From contig JAJFKV010000012.1 in NCBI GenBank assembly GCA_021773055.1, positions 1 through 64,000 on the forward strand: DNA of 64,000 nucleotides. The letters run 5' to 3'. Of the stretch, positions 42,425-50,601 are shown one piece after another; within the stretch, counting starts at the first letter, position 1; the number at the start of each line of letters is the position of its first letter. The notes under the pieces were generated by a model that saw nothing but the letters and a program-made list of their open reading frames with translations, did not search any database and was not told the DNA's origin. The position numbers and the translations under genes are program-made. Source of the DNA: Woeseiaceae bacterium. GTDB lineage: Bacteria > Pseudomonadota > Gammaproteobacteria > Steroidobacterales > Woeseiaceae.

Positions 42425-42898
42425 ATGTCACCAACACAGTTGATTAGTAATCGTCGTGAGCAACAGTCCGTGCGGCTGTGGCTCGAACTGCTGCGCTGTG
42501 CCAAGACGCAGGAGATGCTTCTCGGCAAGCGTCTGCGCAAGAAATTCGGCCATAGCCTCACGCGTTTCGACGCTTTATCGCAGCTGTACCGGGCTGATCA
42601 GATGACCTTATCCATCACAGCGCTGGCGGAGCGCTTGCTGGCTTCGACCAGCAAGAACATCACGGGACTTATCGATCGCATGGGGGATGACGGCCTGGTG
42701 GAGCGTCGGCCGAATCCCGATGACCGGCGCAGTTTCATCGTCAGCCTTACCCGCAAGGGCAGGACCCTGTTCGAGAAGATGGCGACTGAGCACGGCCACT
42801 GGGTTGGGGAAGGGTTCGCAGGCCTTTCGGCGAAAGAGCTTAGATCGATGCAGTCGTCGATGATTCGCCTGCGCGAGCACCTTGAGCAGGATGATTGA
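42425..42898 (+). CDS. MarR-family transcriptional regulator
   Basis: A 157-residue MarR-type winged-helix protein with the recognition region ALAERLLASTSKNITGLIDR followed by the wing VERRPNPDDRRSFIVSLT. Such regulators of aromatic CoA pathways respond to aryl-CoA intermediates, so a 2-aminobenzoyl-CoA-type effector is plausible. No ribosome site precedes ATG 42425, and a TATAAT box six bases upstream suggests transcription may begin at or near the start codon. Its stop shares one base with the SDR start. Confidence 0.9.
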   Translation: MSPTQLISNRREQQSVRLWLELLRCAKTQEMLLGKRLRKKFGHSLTRFDALSQLYRADQMTLSITALAERLLASTSKNITGLIDRMGDDGLVERRPNPDDRRSFIVSLTRKGRTLFEKMATEHGHWVGEGFAGLSAKELRSMQSSMIRLREHLEQDD

Positions 42899-43662
42899 TG
42901 GAGCATCGCATGCAAGGTTTTGAAAACAAGCACGCAGTTGTAACGGGTGGCGGTAGCGGTATTGGTCTGGCGGTGGCCAGAGCGCTGGCCGGGGCCGGTG
43001 CGCGTGTCACGGTCGCGAGCCGCAACCTCGAGCGTAGCAAAGCGGCTACCCGGGATCTTGACGGCGTCGATGCGCTTTTGCTCGACGTTACCGATCCTGA
43101 CAGCGTAGCGACAGCTTTCGAATCTGCAGGCCCGGTTGATATCCTGGTGAACAACTCAGGTATCGCGCTTTCTGCGTCGTTCGAGAACACGACACTCGAG
43201 CAGATGAACCAGGTTTTGGCTGTGAATTTGACCGGCGTTGCGCTGTGTATGCAGGCGGTGCTGCCGGCGATGCGCGAAAAAGATGCCGGACGCATTATCA
43301 ACATCGCGAGTACGGCAGGCCTCAAGGGTTACGCCTACACATCGATCTACGCCGCTTCGAAGCATGGAGTTATTGGCATGACCCGTTCGCTCGCACTGGA
43401 GCTGGCAACGACCAGTATCACGGTCAACTGCGTATGCCCCGGATTCACCGACACTGAGATCGTTGCAGACGCCATCGCCAACATCACATCGAAAACCGGT
43501 CGCAATGAAGACGAAGCGCTCGCGGAACTCGTCAAACACAATCCGCAAAAGCGCCTGATCAGTCCCGAAGAAGTGGCGGGCACGGTACTTTGGTTGTGCC
43601 AGCACGACAGCAGCTCGATTAATGGACAAGCCATCGCCGTCGCAGGCGGCGAAATAATGTAA
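42898..43662 (+). CDS. SDR-family dehydrogenase (3-hydroxyacyl-CoA dehydrogenase-like)
   Basis: A 254-residue short-chain dehydrogenase with cofactor motif TGGGSGIG (16-23), NNSGI, and the catalytic Ser...YAASK triad in IASTAGLKGYAYTSIYAASK. It begins at ATG 42898, overlapping the MarR stop; the codon just before is TTG in frame and ATG 42910 is a further option. In an aryl-CoA degradation operon it most likely oxidises a 3-hydroxyacyl-CoA or reduces a keto group formed after ring dearomatisation. Confidence 0.85.
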   Translation: MEHRMQGFENKHAVVTGGGSGIGLAVARALAGAGARVTVASRNLERSKAATRDLDGVDALLLDVTDPDSVATAFESAGPVDILVNNSGIALSASFENTTLEQMNQVLAVNLTGVALCMQAVLPAMREKDAGRIINIASTAGLKGYAYTSIYAASKHGVIGMTRSLALELATTSITVNCVCPGFTDTEIVADAIANITSKTGRNEDEALAELVKHNPQKRLISPEEVAGTVLWLCQHDSSSINGQAIAVAGGEIM

Positions 43663-43677
43663 GGAAGGAACAGATCA

Positions 43678-44493
43678 ATGAATCTTAATCCCGAAAGCTA
43701 CTCTCCCGAGCATTTTCTATGGGAATTTGGTGATGGAGTTGCGACGGTTCGTCTGAACCGGCCGGAGCGCAAGAATCCGTTGACGTTTGAATCTTACGCG
43801 GAACTGCGCGATACGTTTCGCCAGCTCGCGTACGAAGATTCTGTCAAGGCCGTGGTGTTTGCGTCCAACGGCGGTAACTTCTGCTCGGGTGGCGACGTGC
43901 ACGATATTATCGGCCCGCTTGTCGCAATGAACATGCGAGACCTGATGAAATTCACACGCATGACGGGTGACCTCGTCAAGGCCATGCGGCATTGTCCACA
44001 GCCGGTCATAAGCGCTGTTGACGGCATTTCAGCCGGGGCCGGGGCGATAATCCCGATGGCATCCGACCTGCGAATCGGAACGCCGGAAGCAAAAACATAT
44101 TTCCTGTTCAATCGTGTTGGCCTGGCCGGTTGCGACATGGGTGCCTGCGCCATTCTGCCGCGCATCATCGGGCAAGGCCGCGCGTCGGAGTTATTGTTTA
44201 CCGGTCGCGGTATGAATGCGGAAGAGGGTCTTTCGTGGGGCTACTACAACAATGTCGTAGCGAGTGATGAGTTGCTCAATACGGCAAACGAGCTTGCACG
44301 AAAAATCGCGGCCGGACCGGCTTTCGCCAATGGCATGACCAAGCACCAGCTTAATGTCGAGTGGGACATGAGTCTTGACACGGCGATCGAGTCTGAGGCG
44401 CAGGCGCAAGCCATCTGTATGCAGTCTGAAGATTTCAAACGTGCTTACGAAGCATTCGTCGATAAGAAAAAACCCGTTTTCGAGGGAGATTGA
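43678..44493 (+). CDS. Enoyl-CoA hydratase/isomerase family protein
   Basis: A 271-residue crotonase-fold enzyme. The oxyanion-hole segments are visible as [16 protein letters not shown] and, later, [18 protein letters not shown]. It could hydrate an unsaturated acyl-CoA or open the alicyclic ring made from 2-aminobenzoyl-CoA. AGGAAGG precedes ATG 43678 at a good distance. It lies between the SDR and acyl-CoA dehydrogenase genes with short gaps, consistent with one beta-oxidation-type transcript. Confidence 0.9.
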   Translation: MNLNPESYSPEHFLWEFGDGVATVRLNRPERKNPLTFESYAELRDTFRQLAYEDSVKAVVFASNGGNFCSGGDVHDIIGPLVAMNMRDLMKFTRMTGDLVKAMRHCPQPVISAVDGISAGAGAIIPMASDLRIGTPEAKTYFLFNRVGLAGCDMGACAILPRIIGQGRASELLFTGRGMNAEEGLSWGYYNNVVASDELLNTANELARKIAAGPAFANGMTKHQLNVEWDMSLDTAIESEAQAQAICMQSEDFKRAYEAFVDKKKPVFEGD

Positions 44494-44496
44494 AGC

Positions 44497-45678
44497 ATGG
44501 CGGATTCGACGTTCCTGGAATGGCCTTTTCTTGAGGCACAGCACCGGCAGCTGGCTGCAGAGCTAGACACCTGGTGTCGTGACGAGCTGGTTCCGATAAT
44601 CGAAGCCCCCGGGTTTCACAACGATATTGACGCGGCTTGCCAACGGATTCTCAACATGCTCGGCAGTGCGGGTTTCGCACGCTATGCCGTGACAGAAGAG
44701 TGGGGCGGTGCGAATGAAAATCTCGATGTACGGTCCTTGTGCATTATCCGCATGACACTGGCCTATTACTCCGGACTCGCCGATTTCGTTTTCGCGATGC
44801 AGGGGCTGGGTTCGGGAACCATTTCCTTGCTGGGCTCCGATGCCACAAAAGCTATGTACCTGCCCGGAGTTGCAGATGGTAGTCGCTGCGCCGCGTTCGC
44901 GCTGACCGAACCGGGGTCCGGATCGGATGTCGCCAGTATCCAGACTACGGCGCGCCTTGATGGCAGCGACTATGTGATCGACGGCAGCAAGACCTTCATC
45001 TCGAATGGCGGCATCGCCCACCAATATGTCGTGTTCGCGAGGACAGGCGAAGCAGAAGGCGCGCGTGGCTTGTCTGCATTTGTCGTGGATGCCGATACGT
45101 CCGGACTTGAGATTAGCGAACGAATCGAAGTCATTGCGCCACATCCGTTGGCGACGCTGTCCTTTGACGGGTGCAGGGTGCCGGCGGAAAATCTGCTGGG
45201 CCAAAGCGGTTCAGGTTTCAAGGCTGCGATGGCAACGCTCGATATCTTTCGGCCGACGGTGGGTGCTGCGGCACTCGGCTTCGCACGGCGCGCACTCGAT
45301 GAAGCGACGGCGCGTTCGCGATCTCGAGTATTGTTCGATGCGCCACTGCACGACTTGCAGCTGGTGCAGGCGATGCTCGGCGAAGGCGCGATGGAAATCG
45401 ATGCGTCAACTTTGCTGGTTCTGCGCGCAGCTTGGGCCAAGGACCGCGGGCAGGAACGCGTTACTCGAGAAGCGGCGATGGCCAAGCTGTACGCGACGGA
45501 GTCCGCACAGAAAGTAATCGACCAGGCGGTGCAGATATTTGGTGGTGATGGTGTCGTGTGTGGCAACAAGGTTGAAGAGCTCTATCGGGAGATAAGAGCG
45601 CTGCGTATCTACGAGGGTGCATCGGAAGTGCAAAAGATCGTTATTGCCAGCGCGCATCTTGCGGCGAGTGCTGAGTAA
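44497..45678 (+). CDS. Acyl-CoA dehydrogenase
   Basis: A 393-residue FAD acyl-CoA dehydrogenase with the substrate/FAD loop [18 protein letters not shown] (near 130-147), [12 protein letters not shown], and the C-terminal [12 protein letters not shown] containing the position of the catalytic Glu. It fits a step that desaturates an alicyclic or ring-opened acyl-CoA formed downstream of the monooxygenase/reductase. GAGGGAG lies 10-15 bases before ATG 44497. The precise substrate is unknown. Confidence 0.92.
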   Translation: MADSTFLEWPFLEAQHRQLAAELDTWCRDELVPIIEAPGFHNDIDAACQRILNMLGSAGFARYAVTEEWGGANENLDVRSLCIIRMTLAYYSGLADFVFAMQGLGSGTISLLGSDATKAMYLPGVADGSRCAAFALTEPGSGSDVASIQTTARLDGSDYVIDGSKTFISNGGIAHQYVVFARTGEAEGARGLSAFVVDADTSGLEISERIEVIAPHPLATLSFDGCRVPAENLLGQSGSGFKAAMATLDIFRPTVGAAALGFARRALDEATARSRSRVLFDAPLHDLQLVQAMLGEGAMEIDASTLLVLRAAWAKDRGQERVTREAAMAKLYATESAQKVIDQAVQIFGGDGVVCGNKVEELYREIRALRIYEGASEVQKIVIASAHLAASAE

Positions 45679-45679
45679 G

Positions 45680-46090
45680 GTGTCCAGAGTCTTCGAAACG
45701 CGACGTCTGATTCGCCACGGTCACACAGACCCGGCGGGATTCGCGTTCTATCCGCGTTACTACGAACTCATCGCTGAGACCATCGAAGACTTCTTCGGGC
45801 AAGCGCTCGGCCGCCCGTTTGGCGAGATGCACATAAAGCAACGCATTGGTGTACCGACGGTAAACATCGAAACGTCCTTTCACGCACCGAGCTATTGCGA
45901 CAACGAGCTGCTTTTTTCGCTGAGTGTCGTGAAGCTCGGACGTTCATCAGCGATGCTGCAGATCGTGGCCAGTTGCGACGGCGAGCTGCGCTTGACGACG
46001 CGGCAGACTATTGCGCAGGTGCAGCTCGACGACATGAAGTCTGTGCCGTTCGATGCAGATCTCCGGAGTCAGCTGGGTGAGTACCTGTAA
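45680..46090 (+). CDS. Hotdog-fold acyl-CoA thioesterase (4HBT family)
   Basis: A protein of about 136 residues with the 4-hydroxybenzoyl-CoA thioesterase pattern HGHTDPAGFAFYPRYYELIAE, where the Asp of DPAG is the usual catalytic residue. GTG 45680, one base after the preceding stop, is chosen because family members begin about three residues before the FETRRLIR strand; GTG 45668 is an alternative. It probably releases CoA from pathway intermediates or dead-end aryl-CoAs. Confidence 0.82.
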   Translation: MSRVFETRRLIRHGHTDPAGFAFYPRYYELIAETIEDFFGQALGRPFGEMHIKQRIGVPTVNIETSFHAPSYCDNELLFSLSVVKLGRSSAMLQIVASCDGELRLTTRQTIAQVQLDDMKSVPFDADLRSQLGEYL

Positions 46091-46107
46091 ATGAATGAGG
46101 ACATCGC

Positions 46108-46512
46108 ATGAACGTTTTGCTACCGGAAGGGTGGTCGCGGCCGAAGGGCTATTCAAATGGCATTGTGGTGAATGCGGGGCGCCTCGTGTTCGTCGCCGGC
46201 ATGGTCGGCTGGGATGAAAATTGCGAGTTTCAATCTGACGACCTGGTCGAGCAGTTGCGGGCGGTGCTGGAAAATACCAAAGCCGTTATGGCGGAAGGCG
46301 GCGCCGGACCCGAGCACATGGTGCGCATGACCTGGTACATAACGGACAAGCAGGAGTACCTGGCCAAGCTTAGTGAAATTGGTGCGACCTACCGAGAGAT
46401 AATGGGCAAAAATTTCCCGGCCATGGCTTGTGTCGAAGTTACTTCGCTCATGGAAGACCGGGCCAGAATTGAAATTGAAACGACCTGCATAGTCGAAACC
46501 AAAGACGCGTGA
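46108..46512 (+). CDS. Rid-family protein (RidA-like) without the canonical Arg
   Basis: A 134-residue YjgF/RidA-fold protein with FVAGMVGWDENCEFQ near the start and FPAMACVEVTSLMEDRARIEIE near the end. In RidA imine deaminases the second block reads about ARSCVEVARLP, and its Arg binds the imino acid carboxylate; here that position is Met. GAGG lies before ATG 46108. In this pathway a Rid-like enzyme could hydrolyse the enamine/imine left from the anthranilate amino group, but the missing Arg argues for a CoA-linked substrate or another role. Confidence 0.85.
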   Translation: MNVLLPEGWSRPKGYSNGIVVNAGRLVFVAGMVGWDENCEFQSDDLVEQLRAVLENTKAVMAEGGAGPEHMVRMTWYITDKQEYLAKLSEIGATYREIMGKNFPAMACVEVTSLMEDRARIEIETTCIVETKDA

Positions 46513-46820
46513 AAGAACAAACAGGAAATCACAGCATTTCTGTCGCACCGGGTTGAGTACGACATGGTGCGTCCAATTTGCGCGAATGTAGCCGGTAGGA
46601 TGCACTATTTCATATTGGCCCACTGTCAGGCAGTGATGGAACGTTTCTCGTCGATGTGATTTGCAAGATCAGCTGCGCTTATTCCGAAGATTTTCAATGT
46701 GTGGCGTCAGAGCGCGATACATGTGACGAATCGTACGTGCAGACATGTTTTTGCCTATCTTAGACATTCCGGAGTAACATTTGGATATATACGATGGTCG
46801 GATTCAACTGGAGATAGCTT
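46513..46820 (+). other. 308-base non-coding gap between the anthranilate and sugar loci
   Basis: No convincing gene is seen. The left part has a weak stem (CGCACC 46544-46549 with GGTGCG 46566-46571, 16-base loop), possibly ending the anthranilate operon. The right part holds the promoter element at 46745-46795 for the glycosidase operon. Confidence 0.6.
46745..46795 (+). promoter_or_regulatory. Shared AraC-type promoter element, copy 1
   Basis: This 51-base stretch aligns without gaps to 53264-53314 at about 36 positions. Common parts are ATGTTTTTGCC, AG-CATTC and GATATATA-GAT. It ends 25 bases before the glycosidase start; the second copy ends 29 bases before the TonB receptor start. TATATA (46786-46791) is a likely -10. 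TGCC-N7-GACA at 46752-46766 is the weaker form of a dyad that is perfect in copy 2 and may be the AraC regulator's site. Confidence 0.6.
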
Positions 46821-49082
46821 GTGTCCATGACGGATTCCACAGCCCGCGAAAGCATTGAAACTAATCCCCACGTCATTGACCACAGGTTTGCGCCGGATCG
46901 CAACTGGACGTGCATCGGTCGACCCGACGACGTTCACAAGACGCTGGTCACTGAAGCTGGTGCGTTGCTCTACGATTTCGCTGATTCTGCACCGAGTGAA
47001 GGAGGTTACTGGTTCAATCGTGTGTTCAGCTTTGGGCTGAGAGTATCGGAGGCCCCGGAGTCTGTATCGCAGTCGACGGAATCGGCTCGCGTACCGATCG
47101 TTCGAACGCGATTCGAGTATTCGAGTTTTACGCTTGAGCTGGTGACCTTCGGGCACAGTGGCGCATCGGGCCGTGCCGACGTAGTTTGTTGGACAGTTTC
47201 GTCAAAGGACACCTCCGAGAATATGGACACGGCGGTCTGGGTAGAAGGGCAGATGCTCGGCCGGGTTCTCGCGTTCGAAAAAGGTCTGACAAGCAGCAAC
47301 AAAGTGACCACGGTCAACGCGTTGCACCGGCGCATCCCGACAGACTATGTTTCGCCGGGTGTCACATACGACTCCCCGCCAACTGGCGAGGCAGGAGAGT
47401 TATTGGCTTTCATATCGACGCCGCAGGCGCTCAGTATGGAAGGGGATTCCAACTTTGGACCATCACCGCTCGTCAGAACCGATTTTTTCACTGTACGGCC
47501 CGATCAGAGTGTATCCGGAGCCTTTGTTTTTCCGCTAGATGGCTGCTCGGATGACCCGGATTTCGAGTGGGCGTCGATGGCGCTTCGATCGGAGCGGCAA
47601 TTCTGGTCGGACTACCCGATCGCCAAAATCGACTGGCAGATTCCCGAGACGGAGATCATGAATATGGTCGTTGCGTCGGCCCGAAATATCGTTCAGGCGC
47701 GGGAGGTGAAGGATGGTGTCCAGGAGTTTCAAGTCGGCCCGACCTGCTATCGCGGCCTTTGGGTTGTGGACGGCCATTTCATTCTCGAGGCAGCGCGTTA
47801 TCTCGGCCACGAGAGTGCCGGTAGCCAGGGAATAGCGGCACTTGAGAGGCGGGTAGCAGAGGACGGCTCAATATCTCAGTTAACAGGTCACCTGAAAGAG
47901 ACGGGCATTTCTATTGCCACGCTGATCAGGCAATGCGAGTTGGACGATGATTGGGAACGTCTCGAGTCGCTGTGGGACATCATATGTGATGGCGTTGAGT
48001 TTATTCGCAGCATGCGCAAAGCTTCGAGACAGGCGGGTGAGGGTGCCCCGGAGTATGGCCTGACACCTCCGACGTTCGCTGACGGAGGGCTTGGCGGCAT
48101 ACGTGCGGAATATACGACGGCCCTCTGGACCCTCGTCGGTCTGAAATGGGCGGCAACAGCCGCTGAGAAACTCGGGCGTAAGAAAGATGCCGAGAGTTTT
48201 GCATTAGAATTTGACGACTTGCTGGGGGTTTTCCGGGAAAAAGCGGCACGGGACATGAAGACTCTCGCCGATGGGTCAGAGTACTTGCCAATGGCAATGC
48301 CTGGCGGGGGAGGAGACCATATACATATATCCGAGATGGACGGTGAAGTTTCTCCGTATTATCAAATCAATCCAGGTACTGCGACCTGGGCCCTGGCCCA
48401 CGCGATATACCCAGGCGAAGTGTTTGAGCCAGACGATCCCATTGTTCAAAACCTGTGCAATTATCTCGACAAGGTAGACGATGAGGAGGGTATACCGGCA
48501 AACACCGGTTGGCTGCCGCACAATGCGGTCTGGAACTACTCCGCATCCTTCTACGCTCACGTCTGGCTTTACGTGGGTCGTCCGGACAAGGCGATCGACT
48601 ATCTCTATGCGTTCGCGAATCACTCCAGCGCGACTCGCGTGTGGCGCGAAGAGCAAAGCCTTCGAAGCGCCAGCCACCAGCGGATAGTGGGTGACATGCC
48701 ACACAACTGGGCGTCCGCTGAATTTATCCGACTGACGAGGAACCTTCTGGTCTTCGAACGCGGAGGAAACCTGGACCTGCTGGCCGGCGTGCCCGCCGAG
48801 TGGGTAAAGCCTGGTGAGACGATAAAACTGGAGAGCACACCGACGAGGTATGGTCCTGTCGATTTGACGCTTTCTTTTGGCGAGGATGGTTCGGCCCATC
48901 TCGAGGTCAGCGTGGATACGACCTGGTCACAACAACCCGACAATATCGTTCTACACGTGCCACCCGGGTATTTGTGCACAATGATTGGCGATGCGCCTGT
49001 CGCCAATTGCACAGAGCGCCAGATAGAGCTGCCGTTCGCATCACAACGAATCTTCTTTAAGACTGACCGGGCTACGCCGTGA
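46821..49082 (+). CDS. Six-hairpin-type glycoside hydrolase
   Basis: A 753-residue protein with no signal peptide. An N-terminal beta-sandwich (about 1-280) precedes an (alpha/alpha)6-like domain (about 290-660) with GLWVVDGHFILEAARYLG, GLTPPTFADGGLGG and SFYAHVWLYVG, and a beta C-terminal domain. This is the layout of GH15/63/65/78-like six-hairpin glycosidases; I cannot fix the family. GTG 46821 has GGAG seven bases upstream; ATG 46827 is less well placed. It leads an overlapping operon of sugar-phosphate enzymes, so it probably splits an imported oligosaccharide in the cytoplasm. Confidence 0.75.
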   Translation: MSMTDSTARESIETNPHVIDHRFAPDRNWTCIGRPDDVHKTLVTEAGALLYDFADSAPSEGGYWFNRVFSFGLRVSEAPESVSQSTESARVPIVRTRFEYSSFTLELVTFGHSGASGRADVVCWTVSSKDTSENMDTAVWVEGQMLGRVLAFEKGLTSSNKVTTVNALHRRIPTDYVSPGVTYDSPPTGEAGELLAFISTPQALSMEGDSNFGPSPLVRTDFFTVRPDQSVSGAFVFPLDGCSDDPDFEWASMALRSERQFWSDYPIAKIDWQIPETEIMNMVVASARNIVQAREVKDGVQEFQVGPTCYRGLWVVDGHFILEAARYLGHESAGSQGIAALERRVAEDGSISQLTGHLKETGISIATLIRQCELDDDWERLESLWDIICDGVEFIRSMRKASRQAGEGAPEYGLTPPTFADGGLGGIRAEYTTALWTLVGLKWAATAAEKLGRKKDAESFALEFDDLLGVFREKAARDMKTLADGSEYLPMAMPGGGGDHIHISEMDGEVSPYYQINPGTATWALAHAIYPGEVFEPDDPIVQNLCNYLDKVDDEEGIPANTGWLPHNAVWNYSASFYAHVWLYVGRPDKAIDYLYAFANHSSATRVWREEQSLRSASHQRIVGDMPHNWASAEFIRLTRNLLVFERGGNLDLLAGVPAEWVKPGETIKLESTPTRYGPVDLTLSFGEDGSAHLEVSVDTTWSQQPDNIVLHVPPGYLCTMIGDAPVANCTERQIELPFASQRIFFKTDRATP

Positions 49083-49633
49083 GCTACTCGGGGGAACCGA
49101 TTGAGTTTGCTGCTGCGCGACTCTCGGGTGACATTGTGGAAACGACGGAACGGCGAGTCCGGGATTTGGGCGGAATATTTGAAGACAAGGTAGCATTCCG
49201 ATCAGCGGACCAGGACCACATTGTCTATCGAGTCGATTCGTATGCGCCGGTGGAGCCGGGGACCGAGGGCGGTCTGTTTTTTGGTGTTACGCACCTCATG
49301 CCAGGAGTGATTGGGCGCGAATACTACATGACCAAAGGCCACTTTCACGCAATACGGAATCGTGGTGAATTCTATTGGGGAATTAGCGGATGTGGCGTGC
49401 TTGTGTTGATGGACGAAACTCGGGCAGACAGGATTGAAGAGGTACGGCCGGGCTCTTTGCATTACGTACCGGGCGATACGGCACACCGTCTGGTCAATAC
49501 CGGGGACGCCGTCCTGGATGTCGGCGCATGTTGGCCATCAGACGCTGGTCACGACTACAGCAGCATTGCCGAAGTCGGATTCTCACTACGTGTTCTGAAA
49601 GGCGATGCGGGACCGGAGATCGAAAATCGATGA
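49079..49633 (+). CDS. Cupin-type (archaeal-class) phosphoglucose isomerase
   Basis: A 184-residue cupin with the metal-binding motif TKGHFHAIRNRGEFYWGISG (near 83-102) and a second His in GDTAHRLVN. The family interconverts glucose 6-phosphate and fructose 6-phosphate and is unrelated to the usual Pgi. It starts at GTG, overlapping the glycosidase stop (GTGA), and overlaps the ROK kinase by four bases. It would act on the product of that kinase. Confidence 0.85.
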   Translation: MSYSGEPIEFAAARLSGDIVETTERRVRDLGGIFEDKVAFRSADQDHIVYRVDSYAPVEPGTEGGLFFGVTHLMPGVIGREYYMTKGHFHAIRNRGEFYWGISGCGVLVLMDETRADRIEEVRPGSLHYVPGDTAHRLVNTGDAVLDVGACWPSDAGHDYSSIAEVGFSLRVLKGDAGPEIENR

Positions 49634-50601
49634 GTCGACAGCCGGTTCTGGCGATTGACCTCGGCGGTACCGAGATAAAGATCGGAATCGTCGATGGCGC
49701 GCATATTCTCGCCGAGCGAAAAATACCTGCGTTAGCCGGTCGAGGACTACGTGCTGCCCTCGACCGGGTGGATGAGGCCACGAGGGAATGCCTTGGCGAA
49801 TTATCGATGGACAGCGGTTCGCTTTGCGGTTGCGGGGTCGCATTCGCGGGTCTCGTGGATTGCGGCGAGAACAGGGCCCTGGGCTCTAACGGCAAGTACG
49901 AAGATGCAGCAACGGTCGATATGTCGAGATGGGCGAAAAGCCGCTGGGGACTGGAATTGGTACTCGACAATGACGCGCGTATGGCAACGGTTGGCGAATG
50001 GCAGTTTGGCGCTGGCGCGGGTGTCAGTGATCTTGTTGTTGTCACACTTGGAACCGGCATCGGCACCGGCGTCGTAATCGATGGCAAAGTCCTGGTTGGC
50101 CGTCATTTTCGTGCGGGTAACCTCGGCGGTCACATTCCACTTTCAGTCGATTCAAACGTTATGTGCAGTTGCGGCAACCGGGCTTGCGCGGAATCGCTGG
50201 CATCAACCTGGGCGCTGCGGCGAGACCTGGCTGCCGAATCGATCGAAGGCGACCTCTCCACAGCAGAGCCGTCGGAAATCGGGTTCCAGGAGATATTCGC
50301 CGCGATTGAAAATGGTGATGACGAAGCGGCGGCAATTGCGGTTCGGGTGATCCGCGTCTGGTCCACACTGATTGTCGCCTTGATACACGCCTATGACCCG
50401 GATCTCGTTATTCTTACCGGCAACGTCACAAGATCCGGTGATGCGATTCTGCCAGGCATACGTGACTACGTTAACCAGTATGCCTGGACACCGGGATATG
50501 AGGTTCGTATTGAGCAGGGCGAGTATCCTGCCATCGCAGCATTGCTCGGTGCCGGGTATGTCGTAACGCGGGACTTGAATGACGGTAAGCACGTGCAGTG
50601 A
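49630..50601 (+). CDS. ROK-family sugar kinase
   Basis: A 323-residue ROK kinase with the phosphate loop IDLGGTEIKIG (9-19), LDNDARMATVGEW with the catalytic Asp, LGTGIGTGVVIDG, and a zinc-type CSCGNRACAES motif near 180. It starts at ATG 49630, overlapping the preceding stop (ATGA). Following a glycosidase and beside a phosphoglucose isomerase, glucose is the most likely substrate; mannose or another hexose is possible given the next gene. Confidence 0.88.
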   Translation: MSRQPVLAIDLGGTEIKIGIVDGAHILAERKIPALAGRGLRAALDRVDEATRECLGELSMDSGSLCGCGVAFAGLVDCGENRALGSNGKYEDAATVDMSRWAKSRWGLELVLDNDARMATVGEWQFGAGAGVSDLVVVTLGTGIGTGVVIDGKVLVGRHFRAGNLGGHIPLSVDSNVMCSCGNRACAESLASTWALRRDLAAESIEGDLSTAEPSEIGFQEIFAAIENGDDEAAAIAVRVIRVWSTLIVALIHAYDPDLVILTGNVTRSGDAILPGIRDYVNQYAWTPGYEVRIEQGEYPAIAALLGAGYVVTRDLNDGKHVQ

